DNA of 6,806 nt. It comes from Bacteroidota bacterium. GTDB taxonomy: Bacteria > Bacteroidota > Bacteroidia > Chitinophagales > Chitinophagaceae. Each line of letters opens with the position of its first letter. Positions within the stretch are counted from its first letter, which is position 1. The stretch is from positions 1 through 6,806 of the forward strand of contig JAPLER010000365.1 in assembly GCA_026391115.1 (NCBI GenBank). Direction: 5' to 3'. The notes under the pieces are model-generated. The model searched no databases and was not told the DNA's origin. It saw only the letters and a list, made by a program, of their open reading frames with translations. Below, piece after piece: positions 1 through 6,806 of the stretch. The position numbers and the translations under genes are program-made.

Positions 1-1794
1 AATAGTTCCACTTGTATTAATGTATGATGGTGTTACAAGTTCTGTAGTTCTTCCAATAGAATAATTGTTGTTGGCATCTACACTAAATACTTTAAAAAAG
101 TGTAGCATACTATCATTGCAGGGTATGGTTATGTTTGATGCATTGCCCACATATATGACTTTACTATTGTAACCAAAACTATTACCCATAGCATATTGTG
201 TACCATTGGTAGCAGTGCCAATATCGTTTTTATTACTGTAAACCACTACAACATTATTGTTATTGTTATTCTTTTTCCAGCTTAATTGAATGGTATTGCA
301 ATTGTATGTTGCTTTAAAGCTGTCAATAGCAGCTACTGTATTGTTATTTAATAAGGATTGTGCTTTTTGCAAAGCCCTATAAGCATTCAATCTTCCAGTA
401 CCTATTAAACCTATAAAACTTGTATTTAAAGAATCAATATTATCTGTTGTAGAAAGTAAAATATCTCTCACATCGCTTGCACTTGCTTTACCCATTAGTT
501 TACTGGCAACTAGTGCAGCAACGCCTGCAACGTGTGGGCAAGCCATGGATGTGCCTTGGTCTGTAGTATAACCGCTGCCGCTAGTGGTGCTTAAAACTTG
601 GCTCAATGCACCTGCTCTGTCTTCTCCACCAGGAGCTGCAATATCAACCCAATTACCATAAGTAGAATACCATGTTTTTTCGTCTCTATTATTGGTTGCT
701 GCAACACAAATTACCCTATCGTAACTTGATGGAAAATATCTAATAGATTTACTTACATTACCTGCTGCAAAAATTGCCAACCCACCTTGTATTGCATTGC
801 CACCACCATTTTCAATAAAATAATCTATGGCATCCATAACGCTTAATTCATACAAGCCATCTTCATCATAAGCCCAACTGTTGCTACTAATTGCAGCTCC
901 ATTATCTGCTGCATAAATGAAACTTTCGGCAAAGTTGCCACTTACAAAACCGTTGCTATTAATATCAAATATTTGCAAACTCATTATTCTTGCACCACTA
1001 TTTATATTGCCATTACCACCAGCAATACCACTTACACCAATGCCATTATTATTTACCGCTGCTATTGTGCCTGCTGTATGTGTGCCATGATTTCCAGGGT
1101 TAATAATATTGTTATTTGTTATAAAATTAAAACTTTTGTTAGGTAAAATATTTTGTGCCAGATCTGGATGATCGAGCTGAACTCCTATATCATGAATAGC
1201 AACAATTACCTGTGGTTTGCCTGTTTCAATATCCCAAGCATCAATTAATTTTATGTCTTTTCCCACTTTTCCTAAACCTTGCCCTGTATTGTTGTAATGC
1301 CATTGCTCGTTAAGTCTTGGATCGTTGGGTAAAAAAGTTGCACCATTATTGGCATCAAGTAAATGTTTTTTATAAACAGGTTCTACTACTTCAAAAAAAT
1401 GTGTTTGCTGTAGTGAAGCAATTAATTCTTTTACATTTTGCGTAGTATCAAATTCAAGAAAAAACCATTTATCTAAATTGTATTTTTTGTGTAAATCTAT
1501 TTTAGTTTCATCTTGTAAAACATTTGGAAAAAGTGAATTGATTTTTATAAAATGATATTGTGTAGATAATAAATTAAGTTGTGAATTGTTAAACTCAATC
1601 TGATTATTATTGTTAAGAAAAGAGATTTTGTTATAAGCAATTGCATTAAACTTTATAGAAATTTTTCCTTTTTCAAATGAATTATTGTCAATAGATTCTA
1701 AATAAATAGGAGGAAGGTTTCTGTAATTATTATTTTGAGAATCCCCATTTACAAAAAATAAACAGAGTAATATAAATAGTACGTATTTTTTCAT
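1..1794 (-). CDS. Secreted S8 family (subtilisin-like) serine peptidase, C-terminus off the window
   Basis: This is the N-terminal 598 residues of an exported endopeptidase; the frame is still open at base 1, so the gene continues leftward. Residues 1-20 form a signal peptide: Lys-Lys, then a hydrophobic run (YVLFILLCLFFV). Residues about 25-150 look like an N-terminal propeptide. The subtilase domain spans about 155-480, with catalytic Asp202 (AIHDIGVQLDHPDL), His236 (NHGTHTAGTIAA), oxyanion Asn346 (IFAAGN) and nucleophile Ser416 (GTSMACPHVAG). The triad is complete, so activity is expected. Residues about 488-585 resemble a fibronectin type III-like module (QLSWKK ... FKVFSVDANNNYS), preceded by an Asn tract. 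Such enzymes in Bacteroidota are often type IX secretion cargo, but the sorting domain would lie beyond the window and cannot be seen. The ATG at 1794 is chosen because it starts the signal peptide. It lies 106 bases after the kinase gene on the same strand. Substrate unknown. Confidence 0.95.
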   Translation of the reverse strand, partial: MKKYVLFILLCLFFVNGDSQNNNYRNLPPIYLESIDNNSFEKGKISIKFNAIAYNKISFLNNNNQIEFNNSQLNLLSTQYHFIKINSLFPNVLQDETKIDLHKKYNLDKWFFLEFDTTQNVKELIASLQQTHFFEVVEPVYKKHLLDANNGATFLPNDPRLNEQWHYNNTGQGLGKVGKDIKLIDAWDIETGKPQVIVAIHDIGVQLDHPDLAQNILPNKSFNFITNNNIINPGNHGTHTAGTIAAVNNNGIGVSGIAGGNGNINSGARIMSLQIFDINSNGFVSGNFAESFIYAADNGAAISSNSWAYDEDGLYELSVMDAIDYFIENGGGNAIQGGLAIFAAGNVSKSIRYFPSSYDRVICVAATNNRDEKTWYSTYGNWVDIAAPGGEDRAGALSQVLSTTSGSGYTTDQGTSMACPHVAGVAALVASKLMGKASASDVRDILLSTTDNIDSLNTSFIGLIGTGRLNAYRALQKAQSLLNNNTVAAIDSFKATYNCNTIQLSWKKNNNNNNVVVVYSNKNDIGTATNGTQYAMGNSFGYNSKVIYVGNASNITIPCNDSMLHFFKVFSVDANNNYSIGRTTELVTPSYINTSGTI

Positions 1795-1900
1795 AACAAT
1801 GATGTGCTTGTAAATGTAGCAACAAGATTTGAAAATTGTAATGAATATACTGTATAAAAACACGAATACTACTTTAGCAATAATTTTATTAAGACCTATT

Positions 1901-3223
1901 TTAAGCCAATGGAATTTCAATTTTAAAAGTAGAGCCTTTGCCCAAAGTACTTACTAAGCTTATATCTCCCTGCATTGCAGATATAACAGTTTTCACGTAA
2001 TTCATTCCTAGTCCAAAACCTTTAACGTTGTGAACATTGCCAGTATGGGCTCTATAAAATTTTTCAAAAACATTTTTAACAGTGTCTTTACTCATACCAA
2101 TGCCATTATCTTCAACTTCAAAGTAAAAACTATTGCTATTATTGTAAGATTTTATTTTTATAATCAAGTTTTCTTTAGAGTATTTAATAGCATTATCTAT
2201 TAAGTTAGAAATAACATTTGCAAAATGTAATTCGTCAACATCTATCAAATCGTTTTGTGCATCAAGTTCAAGACAACATTTGCCATTTTTCTCATTTAAT
2301 TGTAACCCATAATTATCTAATAATGTAGCTATAAGAATATTTGCATTTATTTGTTTGGTATTAAACTGTAATTCTTTTTTCTCGAGTAATGCAGCTTGTA
2401 AAATGGTCTCAACCTGATTATTCATTCTCTTATTTTCCTCTTTAATTATACCACTGAAATAATTGATTTTATTAACATCTGCAAGCACTTTTTCATTTCT
2501 TAAGGCATCTACAGCTAAGGAAATAGTTGCAATTGGAGTTTTAAATTCGTGAGTCATATTATTAATAAAATCACTTTTAATTTCACTCAGTTTTTTTTGA
2601 GTAAACAGTGTTCTTACGGTAATATAAAATGCTGCAAAAATGATAATAGTAAACAAACCACTTCCTATTAAAATCCAGATTAATGAACCCCAAACTTGCT
2701 TTTCAAAATTGGGTACAAGTATTTCGAGGCGTTGTGCTAAGCCTAAATTTTCATAAGGAGTTCCAGCATCAGTTATATTATAAACAAATCTTTTTCTGTT
2801 GTTGGAATCAATAAACGTTTTCTCGAAGTCTTTAGTAAACATTTCGCTTTCATTCTTGTTATCAATGATTGCAAATTCATAGTTTATTTTTTTGATATCT
2901 TCTTTTTTTAATGAACTTTCAATCATCTCCTTGACTTCAGTTAAAGAAAATTGATGACTAACTAAACGAGGTTTTAATACATTGGCGAAAATATCATCTT
3001 TAAGATTAAGTCCTTGTAATTGTTTTGGAATTTTTACTGAATTTGTATTGTATAATTCTTTGCTTAATTCTGTTGCAACATTGTATTGTGCACGAAATAT
3101 TTTATTCGAAATTTGTTGTTCTTGAAGTTCTACTAAATTATGCAACCAAGAGGCTTGTAAAATAATAAGCCCCAAAAGCGACAAACCAACAAGTGTAATA
3201 ATTACTGGTAAAGTTTTCTTCAT
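1901..3223 (-). CDS. Membrane-bound sensor histidine kinase
   Basis: A two-component sensor kinase of 440 residues counted from the ATG at 3223. An in-frame TTG three codons earlier (3232) is a less likely start, because MKKTLPVII directly begins the first membrane segment. TM1 is at about 4-24, an extracytoplasmic sensor region at about 25-177, and TM2 at about 178-202. The HisKA domain follows TM2 almost directly with no recognisable HAMP domain, and carries the H-box MTHEFKTPIATI with phospho-acceptor His225. The HATPase_c domain has the N-box (ISNLIDNAIKYS, about 338-349), G1 (EDNGIGM, about 371-377), F-box (VFEKFYRAH), G2 (GFGLGM, about 402-407) and G3 (LGKGSTF). All motifs needed for ATP binding and autophosphorylation are intact. 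This layout is common among Bacteroidota kinases. No response regulator lies in the window: the neighbours are a peptidase and a methyltransferase. The signal sensed cannot be told from the sequence. Confidence 0.95.
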   Translation of the reverse strand: MKKTLPVIITLVGLSLLGLIILQASWLHNLVELQEQQISNKIFRAQYNVATELSKELYNTNSVKIPKQLQGLNLKDDIFANVLKPRLVSHQFSLTEVKEMIESSLKKEDIKKINYEFAIIDNKNESEMFTKDFEKTFIDSNNRKRFVYNITDAGTPYENLGLAQRLEILVPNFEKQVWGSLIWILIGSGLFTIIIFAAFYITVRTLFTQKKLSEIKSDFINNMTHEFKTPIATISLAVDALRNEKVLADVNKINYFSGIIKEENKRMNNQVETILQAALLEKKELQFNTKQINANILIATLLDNYGLQLNEKNGKCCLELDAQNDLIDVDELHFANVISNLIDNAIKYSKENLIIKIKSYNNSNSFYFEVEDNGIGMSKDTVKNVFEKFYRAHTGNVHNVKGFGLGMNYVKTVISAMQGDISLVSTLGKGSTFKIEIPLA

Positions 3224-3229
3224 TAATGG

Positions 3230-3237
3230 CAAAGATA
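3230..3237 (-). promoter_or_regulatory. Candidate promoter -7 box for the histidine kinase
   Basis: TATCTTTG on the minus strand matches the Bacteroidota -7 consensus TAnnTTTG exactly. It ends six bases before the kinase ATG at 3223. The -33 region is poor: a TTTA lies about 17 bases upstream instead of TTTG. If used, transcription would begin at or very near the ATG, giving a leaderless or nearly leaderless mRNA. Such a box arises by chance fairly often in AT-rich DNA, so this is a candidate only. Confidence 0.4.
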
Positions 3238-3273
3238 AAGCATTGGAAAAACAGTAAATCCTAAAGTTTTACT

Positions 3274-3297
3274 AAAAAAAAACGGTTTAATAAAACG
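3274..3297 (-). terminator. Weak candidate terminator after the methyltransferase gene
   Basis: About 30 bases past the methyltransferase stop, the minus strand reads CGTTTTATTAAACCG followed by nine T. The hairpin is weak: two GC and three AT pairs with one internal mismatch and a three-base loop. A second, longer-looped pairing (GTTTTA at 3266-3271 with TAAAAC at 3291-3296) competes with it. The long T-run in the right place is the main argument for partial termination before the kinase gene. Confidence 0.3.
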
Positions 3298-3326
3298 ATA
3301 TTTTGTAGAATACGAAAAGAATGAAC

Positions 3327-4073
3327 CTAGCTTACTTTTTTTGCTAAAATAATCATTCTAGGCGAAGTGTTTATATGATACTCATTCAAATTATAATCAC
3401 CAAATACTTGTTGTATTTGCATATTTTGTAGCGATAGCATTTCATTAAAATCACCTAAACTAAATTTAGCTACACGTTCAGTTGATAAGTGTCTTGGTAA
3501 ACCATTTGTACTATCTGCAACTTGAATTTGCTTATAAAAATGAGTTTCTGTTTGCCATTTAGTAATGATAAATTTTAATTTATCAATTTCTTTTTCTATT
3601 GAAGATGTGAAATTATTTTCTTCAAAATGTGTATTCAAATAATCAATAACTAAAATGCCATTTTGTTTAATGCCTTGTGTTATAGAACGTATAGCATTAT
3701 TGTGCTCTCTTTGTGTTCTAAAATAGCCAAAACTTGTAAATAGATTAAAGACTATATCAAAATAATTGATATAAAATGGCAATCGCATATCGTGCTTGTA
3801 GAAATGTAGTTGTCTGCTTTCGCTAAGTTTTGCTTCTTTTATCGATTCTTCAGATAAATCAATACCAATAACATCAAATCCCATTTCACTTAAAGCCTTG
3901 CTATGTCTGCCTTTTCCACAAGCAACATCTAGCATTCTGCTATTTGGTAGTGGCTTTAAATAATGAATAATCTTGCTAATAAATGTATTGGCTTCAATTT
4001 CATCTCTATTATTATATAACAAATGATAATAATGTGAGTTGAACCAATTACTAAACCATTCTTGAGATTGCAT
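3327..4073 (-). CDS. Class I SAM-dependent methyltransferase
   Basis: A 248-residue soluble protein with a Rossmann-type methyltransferase fold, a usual length for stand-alone enzymes of this type. Motif I (MLDVACGKGRHS, residues 47-58) is the glycine-rich SAM loop. The acidic residue at the end of strand 2 is Asp72 (VIGIDLSEES). HDMRLPF (94-100) corresponds to the motif near the adenine ring, and FDIVFNLFTSFGYF (105-118) to motif II. GILVIDYLNT (139-148) is the strand 5 region. No signal peptide or membrane segment is seen, so it should be cytoplasmic. Residues about 150-235 form a variable C-terminal part that would hold the acceptor-binding surface. The substrate cannot be named; proteins of this kind are usually annotated only as methyltransferase domain proteins. 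It starts 37 bases after frr on the same strand with no TAnnTTTG box or terminator between them, so co-transcription with frr is plausible. There is no clear ribosome binding site. Confidence 0.9.
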   Translation of the reverse strand: MQSQEWFSNWFNSHYYHLLYNNRDEIEANTFISKIIHYLKPLPNSRMLDVACGKGRHSKALSEMGFDVIGIDLSEESIKEAKLSESRQLHFYKHDMRLPFYINYFDIVFNLFTSFGYFRTQREHNNAIRSITQGIKQNGILVIDYLNTHFEENNFTSSIEKEIDKLKFIITKWQTETHFYKQIQVADSTNGLPRHLSTERVAKFSLGDFNEMLSLQNMQIQQVFGDYNLNEYHINTSPRMIILAKKVS

Positions 4074-4110
4074 AATAATTGGTAGTAATAAAATTTGTGA
4101 AAAAAAATAA

Positions 4111-4577
4111 CTAAATAACCAACATTTCTTTTTCTTTAGTTGCTAAGTGTTTATCAACTAAAGTAATGAACTTATTGGTTTCCTCTTGCACACTTGCTTC
4201 TGCATCTTTTGCAGCGTCTTCACTTAATCCATCTTTCTGTAATTTCTTAATTTGCTCAATGCTATCTCTTCTAATATTTCGAATGGCAACTTTAGATTGT
4301 TCTCCTTCTCCAGCAGCCTTTTTTATTAGTTCACGTCTTCTTTCTTCAGTAAGTGGTGGTAAAAACAGTCTTATTTGTACACCATCGTTTTGTGGTAAAC
4401 ATTTGCAACTTGATTAATAGGTGTTGGAGTACCATAATAATCTAAATTAACGCCATCTAACATTACTGGGCTTGCTTTACCTGCTCTAATTTTTGTTAAC
4501 TCGCTTTCTAAATGCAAAATAGCTTTTTGCATACTAGAAGTCATATCATCAATAATAATTTCCAATTCTTCATTCAT
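4111..4577 (-). pseudogene. frr: Ribosome recycling factor gene with internal out-of-frame deletion
   Basis: Ribosome recycling factor works with EF-G to split the post-termination ribosome. The first frame, from the ATG at 4577, encodes 60 good RRF residues, including SELTKIRAGKASP and YYGTPTPINQVANV. It then runs out of frame for eight residues (YHKTMVYK) and stops at 4371. The family's C-terminal half continues in another frame from about 4395 to the TAG at 4111: PQNDGVQIRLFLPPLTEERR, then EQSKVAIRNIRRDSIEQIKK, ending KEKEMLVI. Only two bases (4396-4397) lie between the in-frame halves. Compared with the usual 185-187 residues, about 33 residues are absent, roughly 97 bases, all in domain II, the part between the two hinges. 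The remaining reading frames look well conserved, which suggests a very recent lesion or an assembly fault. The C-terminal half has no start codon of its own near the junction. As written, it cannot make a working RRF. No pyrH, a frequent neighbour of frr, is next to it. Confidence 0.93.
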
Positions 4578-4593
4578 AAAAAAAGTATTGTGG

Positions 4594-4626
4594 CAAATCT
4601 ATAAGTATTCATAAAAAAGCCCCAAA
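4594..4626 (-). promoter_or_regulatory. Candidate frr promoter
   Basis: On the minus strand, TTTG at 4626-4623 is followed 21 bases later by TAGATTTG at 4601-4594, matching the Bacteroidota -33/-7 pattern TTTG...TAnnTTTG with a spacer slightly over the usual length. The -7 box ends 16 bases before the frr ATG. The TTTG falls in the loop of the upstream terminator hairpin, so the end of one transcription unit and the start of the next overlap. Confidence 0.4.
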
Positions 4627-4641
4627 AAAAATTGAGGCTTT
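4613..4641 (-). terminator. Rho-independent terminator of the wecA-like gene
   Basis: Ten bases after the stop codon, the minus strand carries AAAGCCTC (4641-4634), a ten-base AT-rich loop, then GGGGCTTT (4623-4616), followed by more T to 4613. This gives eight pairs including one G-U wobble, and the U-tract continues from the stem. It is placed correctly to end transcription of the wecA-like gene before frr. Confidence 0.75.
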
Positions 4642-4650
4642 CTAATTTTA

Positions 4651-5796
4651 TTATTCTGCAACTCTTGTATTTTGGTCCTTTGCAGTAATAAGAGTGACAA
4701 CGTGTTTTATTTTTTTTGCAAACGTTACATCATCTTCTCTGTTTAATGCCCTTAGCTTTGCTTTGTTTTTCTTGGCTGTAATTTGCAAAAAGAAAACACC
4801 CAAAAAGAACAGCCCAATTTGAGAGAGTATGATTGTTGTAGTACCAAGCGGTAAAGCAACATAAGTTAATAAGATGAATGCTATTGCTGAAGAGCCAATA
4901 ATCATAGTAATCACTTTATGACTTAAACCACGGTCTAGTAAAATGTGGTGTAAATGATTTCTGTCTGGAAAGAAAGGAGATTTTCCATTTAAAATTCTTA
5001 TAGCAAAAACTCGTAAAGTGTCAAGTAAAGGCATTATTAAAATACCAAAACCTAATGCAGGAGAAGATGTTACTTGAAATATTTTTGAACTAGTAGAAGT
5101 TTCAATAAAATGAATTACAAGTATTGCGTTAACAATACCACACATCATAGAACCAGTATCACCCATAAAGATTTTGGCAGGAGCATAGTTGAAAATAAGA
5201 AAAGCCATTAAAGAACCAGCAAAAGCAAAACCCATTAATGAGTAAGTAAAATCTCCATTGGCATAAAAAAACCAAGCAAACACTCCAGATGTTATTATGC
5301 TTATTGTTGCAGCTAGTCCATCAATTCCATCAATTAAGTTATACGCATTCATTACAACAATGATTGTTAAAAATGTAAGTATGTAACTGAATGTACCAAT
5401 GATAGAATGGATGCCTAAAAAACCATGCATATTGGTTAATAGAATATTTGCTTTCCAAGTTAAAATTGCAGCAGCAATAATTTGCCCTAGCATTTTTTTC
5501 TGTGGAGGTAATCCAATTAAATCATCTTTAACACCAAAGAAAAAAACCACAACAAAAGTTAGTATAAAGTATTGTAAATAGTTTACTTTATCAATAGTCC
5601 CAACTAAAAGTAAACTTATAATAAAACCAGCAAATATACCTACACCACCAAGTGATGGAATGGGTTGCTTATGAACTTTGCGTTTATTGGGAATATCAAA
5701 TAATTCATTTTCAATAGCAATTTTTAGGACTTTGGGTATAGCGTAAAATGTAATACAAAATGCTACTAAACCTCCAAGAAGTAAATTTTCTGTCAT
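4651..5796 (-). CDS. wecA: WecA/MraY-family undecaprenyl-phosphate sugar-1-phosphate transferase
   Basis: A polytopic inner-membrane enzyme of 381 residues that transfers a sugar-1-phosphate, most likely N-acetylglucosamine-1-phosphate, from a UDP-sugar to undecaprenyl phosphate. This is the first step in building lipid-linked surface polysaccharide. About ten hydrophobic segments are visible. Family motifs are intact: RKVHKQPIPSLGG (39-51), the cytoplasmic loop GVKDDLIGLPPQKK (88-101) with Asp91-Asp92, NAYNLIDGIDGLA (150-162), the metal-binding MGDTGS (211-216), and the His motif PFFPDRNHLHH (274-284). The PFxPDxxHxHH form points to the WecA/TagO branch rather than MraY, which acts on UDP-MurNAc-pentapeptide. 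The symbol therefore denotes the branch, not a proven ortholog. A charged cytoplasmic tail follows residue 341. The ATG at 5796 has no Shine-Dalgarno sequence. It is transcribed divergently from lpxB, another envelope gene, across a 124-base gap. Confidence 0.92.
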   Translation of the reverse strand: MTENLLLGGLVAFCITFYAIPKVLKIAIENELFDIPNKRKVHKQPIPSLGGVGIFAGFIISLLLVGTIDKVNYLQYFILTFVVVFFFGVKDDLIGLPPQKKMLGQIIAAAILTWKANILLTNMHGFLGIHSIIGTFSYILTFLTIIVVMNAYNLIDGIDGLAATISIITSGVFAWFFYANGDFTYSLMGFAFAGSLMAFLIFNYAPAKIFMGDTGSMMCGIVNAILVIHFIETSTSSKIFQVTSSPALGFGILIMPLLDTLRVFAIRILNGKSPFFPDRNHLHHILLDRGLSHKVITMIIGSSAIAFILLTYVALPLGTTTIILSQIGLFFLGVFFLQITAKKNKAKLRALNREDDVTFAKKIKHVVTLITAKDQNTRVAE

Positions 5797-5845
5797 TGTT
5801 AAGAATTTTAGTTAGGTATAGGTTGATAATTTCCTGAGGGTTGCA

Positions 5846-5853
5846 CAAAAATA
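5846..5853 (-). promoter_or_regulatory. Candidate -7 box for the wecA-like gene
   Basis: TATTTTTG on the minus strand matches TAnnTTTG and lies 49 bases upstream of the ATG at 5796, which would leave a leader of about 45 bases. No convincing TTTG is seen at -33, so the call rests on one box in a divergent intergenic region where a promoter is required. Confidence 0.35.
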
Positions 5854-5883
5854 GGGGAAAATGAGAATTATTGTATCTTTTTC

Positions 5884-5915
5884 ATTGATTAATATATTGT
5901 TATCTTATACATTTG
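5884..5915 (+). promoter_or_regulatory. Candidate lpxB promoter
   Basis: ATTG (5884-5887) is followed after 20 bases by TACATTTG (5908-5915), an exact match to the Bacteroidota -7 consensus with acceptable spacing and a near-match -33 box. The -7 box ends only five bases before the lpxB ATG at 5921, so the transcript would start at about the start codon. Confidence 0.45.
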
Positions 5916-5920
5916 TTTTA

Positions 5921-6806
5921 ATGAAATACTACATTATTGCAGGAGAGGCAAGTGGGGATTTACATGGAAGTAATTTAATTAAGCAACTCTATAAAGTAGA
6001 TAAAACTGCCGTTATTAGATGTTGGGGTGGAGATTTAATGCAACAAGAAGGTGGTGATTTAGTAAAACATTACAGGGATTTAGCCTTTATGGGGTTTGCT
6101 GAAGTAATAAAAAATTTGCCAACCATTTTTAAAAACTTAAAATTTTGTAAAACTGATATTGCAAGTTTTAAACCAGAAGTATTGGTACTAATAGATTATC
6201 CAGGATTTAACTTAAGAATTGCTGAATGGGCAAAGCAACAAGGGTTTAAAATAGTGTACTACATATCGCCACAAGTATGGGCTTGGAAAGCAAACAGAGT
6301 TAAAAAAATGAAACAATGTATTGATAAAATGCTTTGTATTATTCCTTTTGAAAAAGGTTATTTTAAAGAAAATTGGAACTGGGATGTTGAATATGTTGGA
6401 CATCCATTGATTGAGGTAATTAAAGAATTTAAATCGCAAAACGTTCAACTTGAAATTCAAAATTCCATTGCTATTTTACCAGGCTCAAGAAAGCAAGAAA
6501 TTACAAAGAAATTGCCCATTATGTTGGGTGTTGCTAAGGCTTTTCCTGATCATAAATTTATTGTTGCAAAAGCTCCAGGACAAACGGACGAATTTTATGA
6601 GCCATTTTTAAAAAATTATCCTAATGTAAGTTCTGTTTCAAACAAAACTTATGAATTATTGTCAAAATCAAGTGCAGCAATAGTTACCAGTGGTACTGCT
6701 ACTTTAGAAACTGCTTTATTTGGTGTGCCAGAAGTTGTGTGCTACAAAACAAGCAATATTAGCTATGCCATTGGCAAAAGATTGGTGAAGATTAAATTTA
6801 TTAGTT
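5921..6806 (+). CDS. lpxB: Lipid A disaccharide synthase, C-terminus off the window
   Basis: LpxB is a peripheral inner-membrane glycosyltransferase (family GT19) that joins UDP-2,3-diacylglucosamine to lipid X to form the lipid A disaccharide, releasing UDP. The first 295 residues are present; the family is usually about 370-385 long, so roughly 75-90 residues lie beyond the right edge. Conserved blocks appear in order: [14 protein letters not shown] (3-16), WGGDLM (35-40), [13 protein letters not shown] (50-62), [11 protein letters not shown] (91-101), [11 protein letters not shown] (113-123), VGHPL (159-163), [11 protein letters not shown] (184-194) and [11 protein letters not shown] (256-266), the last belonging to the nucleotide-sugar side of the cleft. 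The ATG at 5921 is chosen because family members begin just before [11 protein letters not shown]. An in-frame ATG at 5861, preceded by AGGGGAAA, would add 20 mostly hydrophobic residues. The gene implies an outer membrane with lipid A. It is divergent from the wecA-like gene. Confidence 0.95.
   Translation, partial: MKYYIIAGEASGDLHGSNLIKQLYKVDKTAVIRCWGGDLMQQEGGDLVKHYRDLAFMGFAEVIKNLPTIFKNLKFCKTDIASFKPEVLVLIDYPGFNLRIAEWAKQQGFKIVYYISPQVWAWKANRVKKMKQCIDKMLCIIPFEKGYFKENWNWDVEYVGHPLIEVIKEFKSQNVQLEIQNSIAILPGSRKQEITKKLPIMLGVAKAFPDHKFIVAKAPGQTDEFYEPFLKNYPNVSSVSNKTYELLSKSSAAIVTSGTATLETALFGVPEVVCYKTSNISYAIGKRLVKIKFIS

Noticed and set aside
1811..1818. TACATTTA upstream of the peptidase gene as a -7 box
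   Set aside because: The last base of TAnnTTTG is wrong and no -33 element is seen, so it is not listed as a promoter.
1846..1856. Perfect 11-base palindrome TATACTGTATA between the kinase and peptidase genes
   Set aside because: Short and AT-rich; such palindromes occur often by chance here, and there is no second copy or promoter box to support an operator.
3224..3232. TTG at 3232 as start of the histidine kinase
   Set aside because: It adds only three residues before an ATG that begins a normal MKK membrane-segment start; the ATG is simpler.
4166..4417. Plus-strand open frame of 83 codons opposite frr
   Set aside because: It lies antisense to the conserved C-terminal half of frr, has low-complexity Ser/Leu-rich content and no family resemblance; it is a shadow of the real gene.
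4371..4577. A genuine 68-residue short protein encoded by the first half of frr
   Set aside because: Its last eight residues are out of frame with the family and the true continuation lies immediately downstream in another frame, so it is a broken RRF and not a separate small gene.
5399..5581. Plus-strand open frame of 60 codons inside the wecA-like gene
   Set aside because: Fully antisense to conserved motifs of the transferase, with no independent signals.
6212..6460. Minus-strand open frame of 82 codons inside lpxB
   Set aside because: Antisense to well-conserved LpxB blocks; Phe/Asn-rich composition is what AT-rich antisense gives.

Overview
The window looks like ordinary chromosomal DNA from a low-GC member of the Bacteroidota. 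The evidence is the AT-rich, Asn/Lys/Ile-rich coding, the lack of clear Shine-Dalgarno sequences, promoter boxes of the TAnnTTTG type, and protein types common in this phylum. A Chitinophagales-like origin is plausible from the wording of the kinase H-box and LpxB, but that is inference from family memory, not a search.

Layout: five genes read leftward (minus strand) and one reads rightward at the far end. From left to right they are: a secreted S8 (subtilisin-like) serine peptidase whose C-terminus lies off the left edge (1-1794); a membrane sensor histidine kinase (1901-3223); a class I SAM-dependent methyltransferase (3327-4073); the ribosome recycling factor gene frr, broken by an internal deletion (4111-4577); and a WecA/MraY-family phospho-sugar transferase (4651-5796). 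Divergently, lpxB for lipid A disaccharide synthase runs off the right edge (5921-6806). Every intergenic gap is under 130 bases, so there is no large unexplained non-coding stretch.

How the genes relate: the divergent pair wecA-like/lpxB serves the cell envelope, one starting sugar assembly on undecaprenyl phosphate and the other making the lipid A disaccharide. A rho-independent terminator separates the wecA-like gene from frr. The methyltransferase follows frr by 37 bases and could be co-transcribed with it. The kinase has its own candidate promoter and no response regulator in view. The peptidase is an exported enzyme with an apparent fibronectin-III-like module after the catalytic domain.

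The main anomaly is frr, an essential single-copy gene in nearly all bacteria. Here about 97 bases are missing from the middle and the two halves are in different frames. This is either an assembly error, a real pseudogene with an intact copy elsewhere, or something stranger. Secondary points are TAnnTTTG boxes only 5-6 bases before the start codons of the kinase and lpxB (possible leaderless transcripts) and an in-frame upstream ATG for lpxB. I did not find a convincing new multi-gene system.
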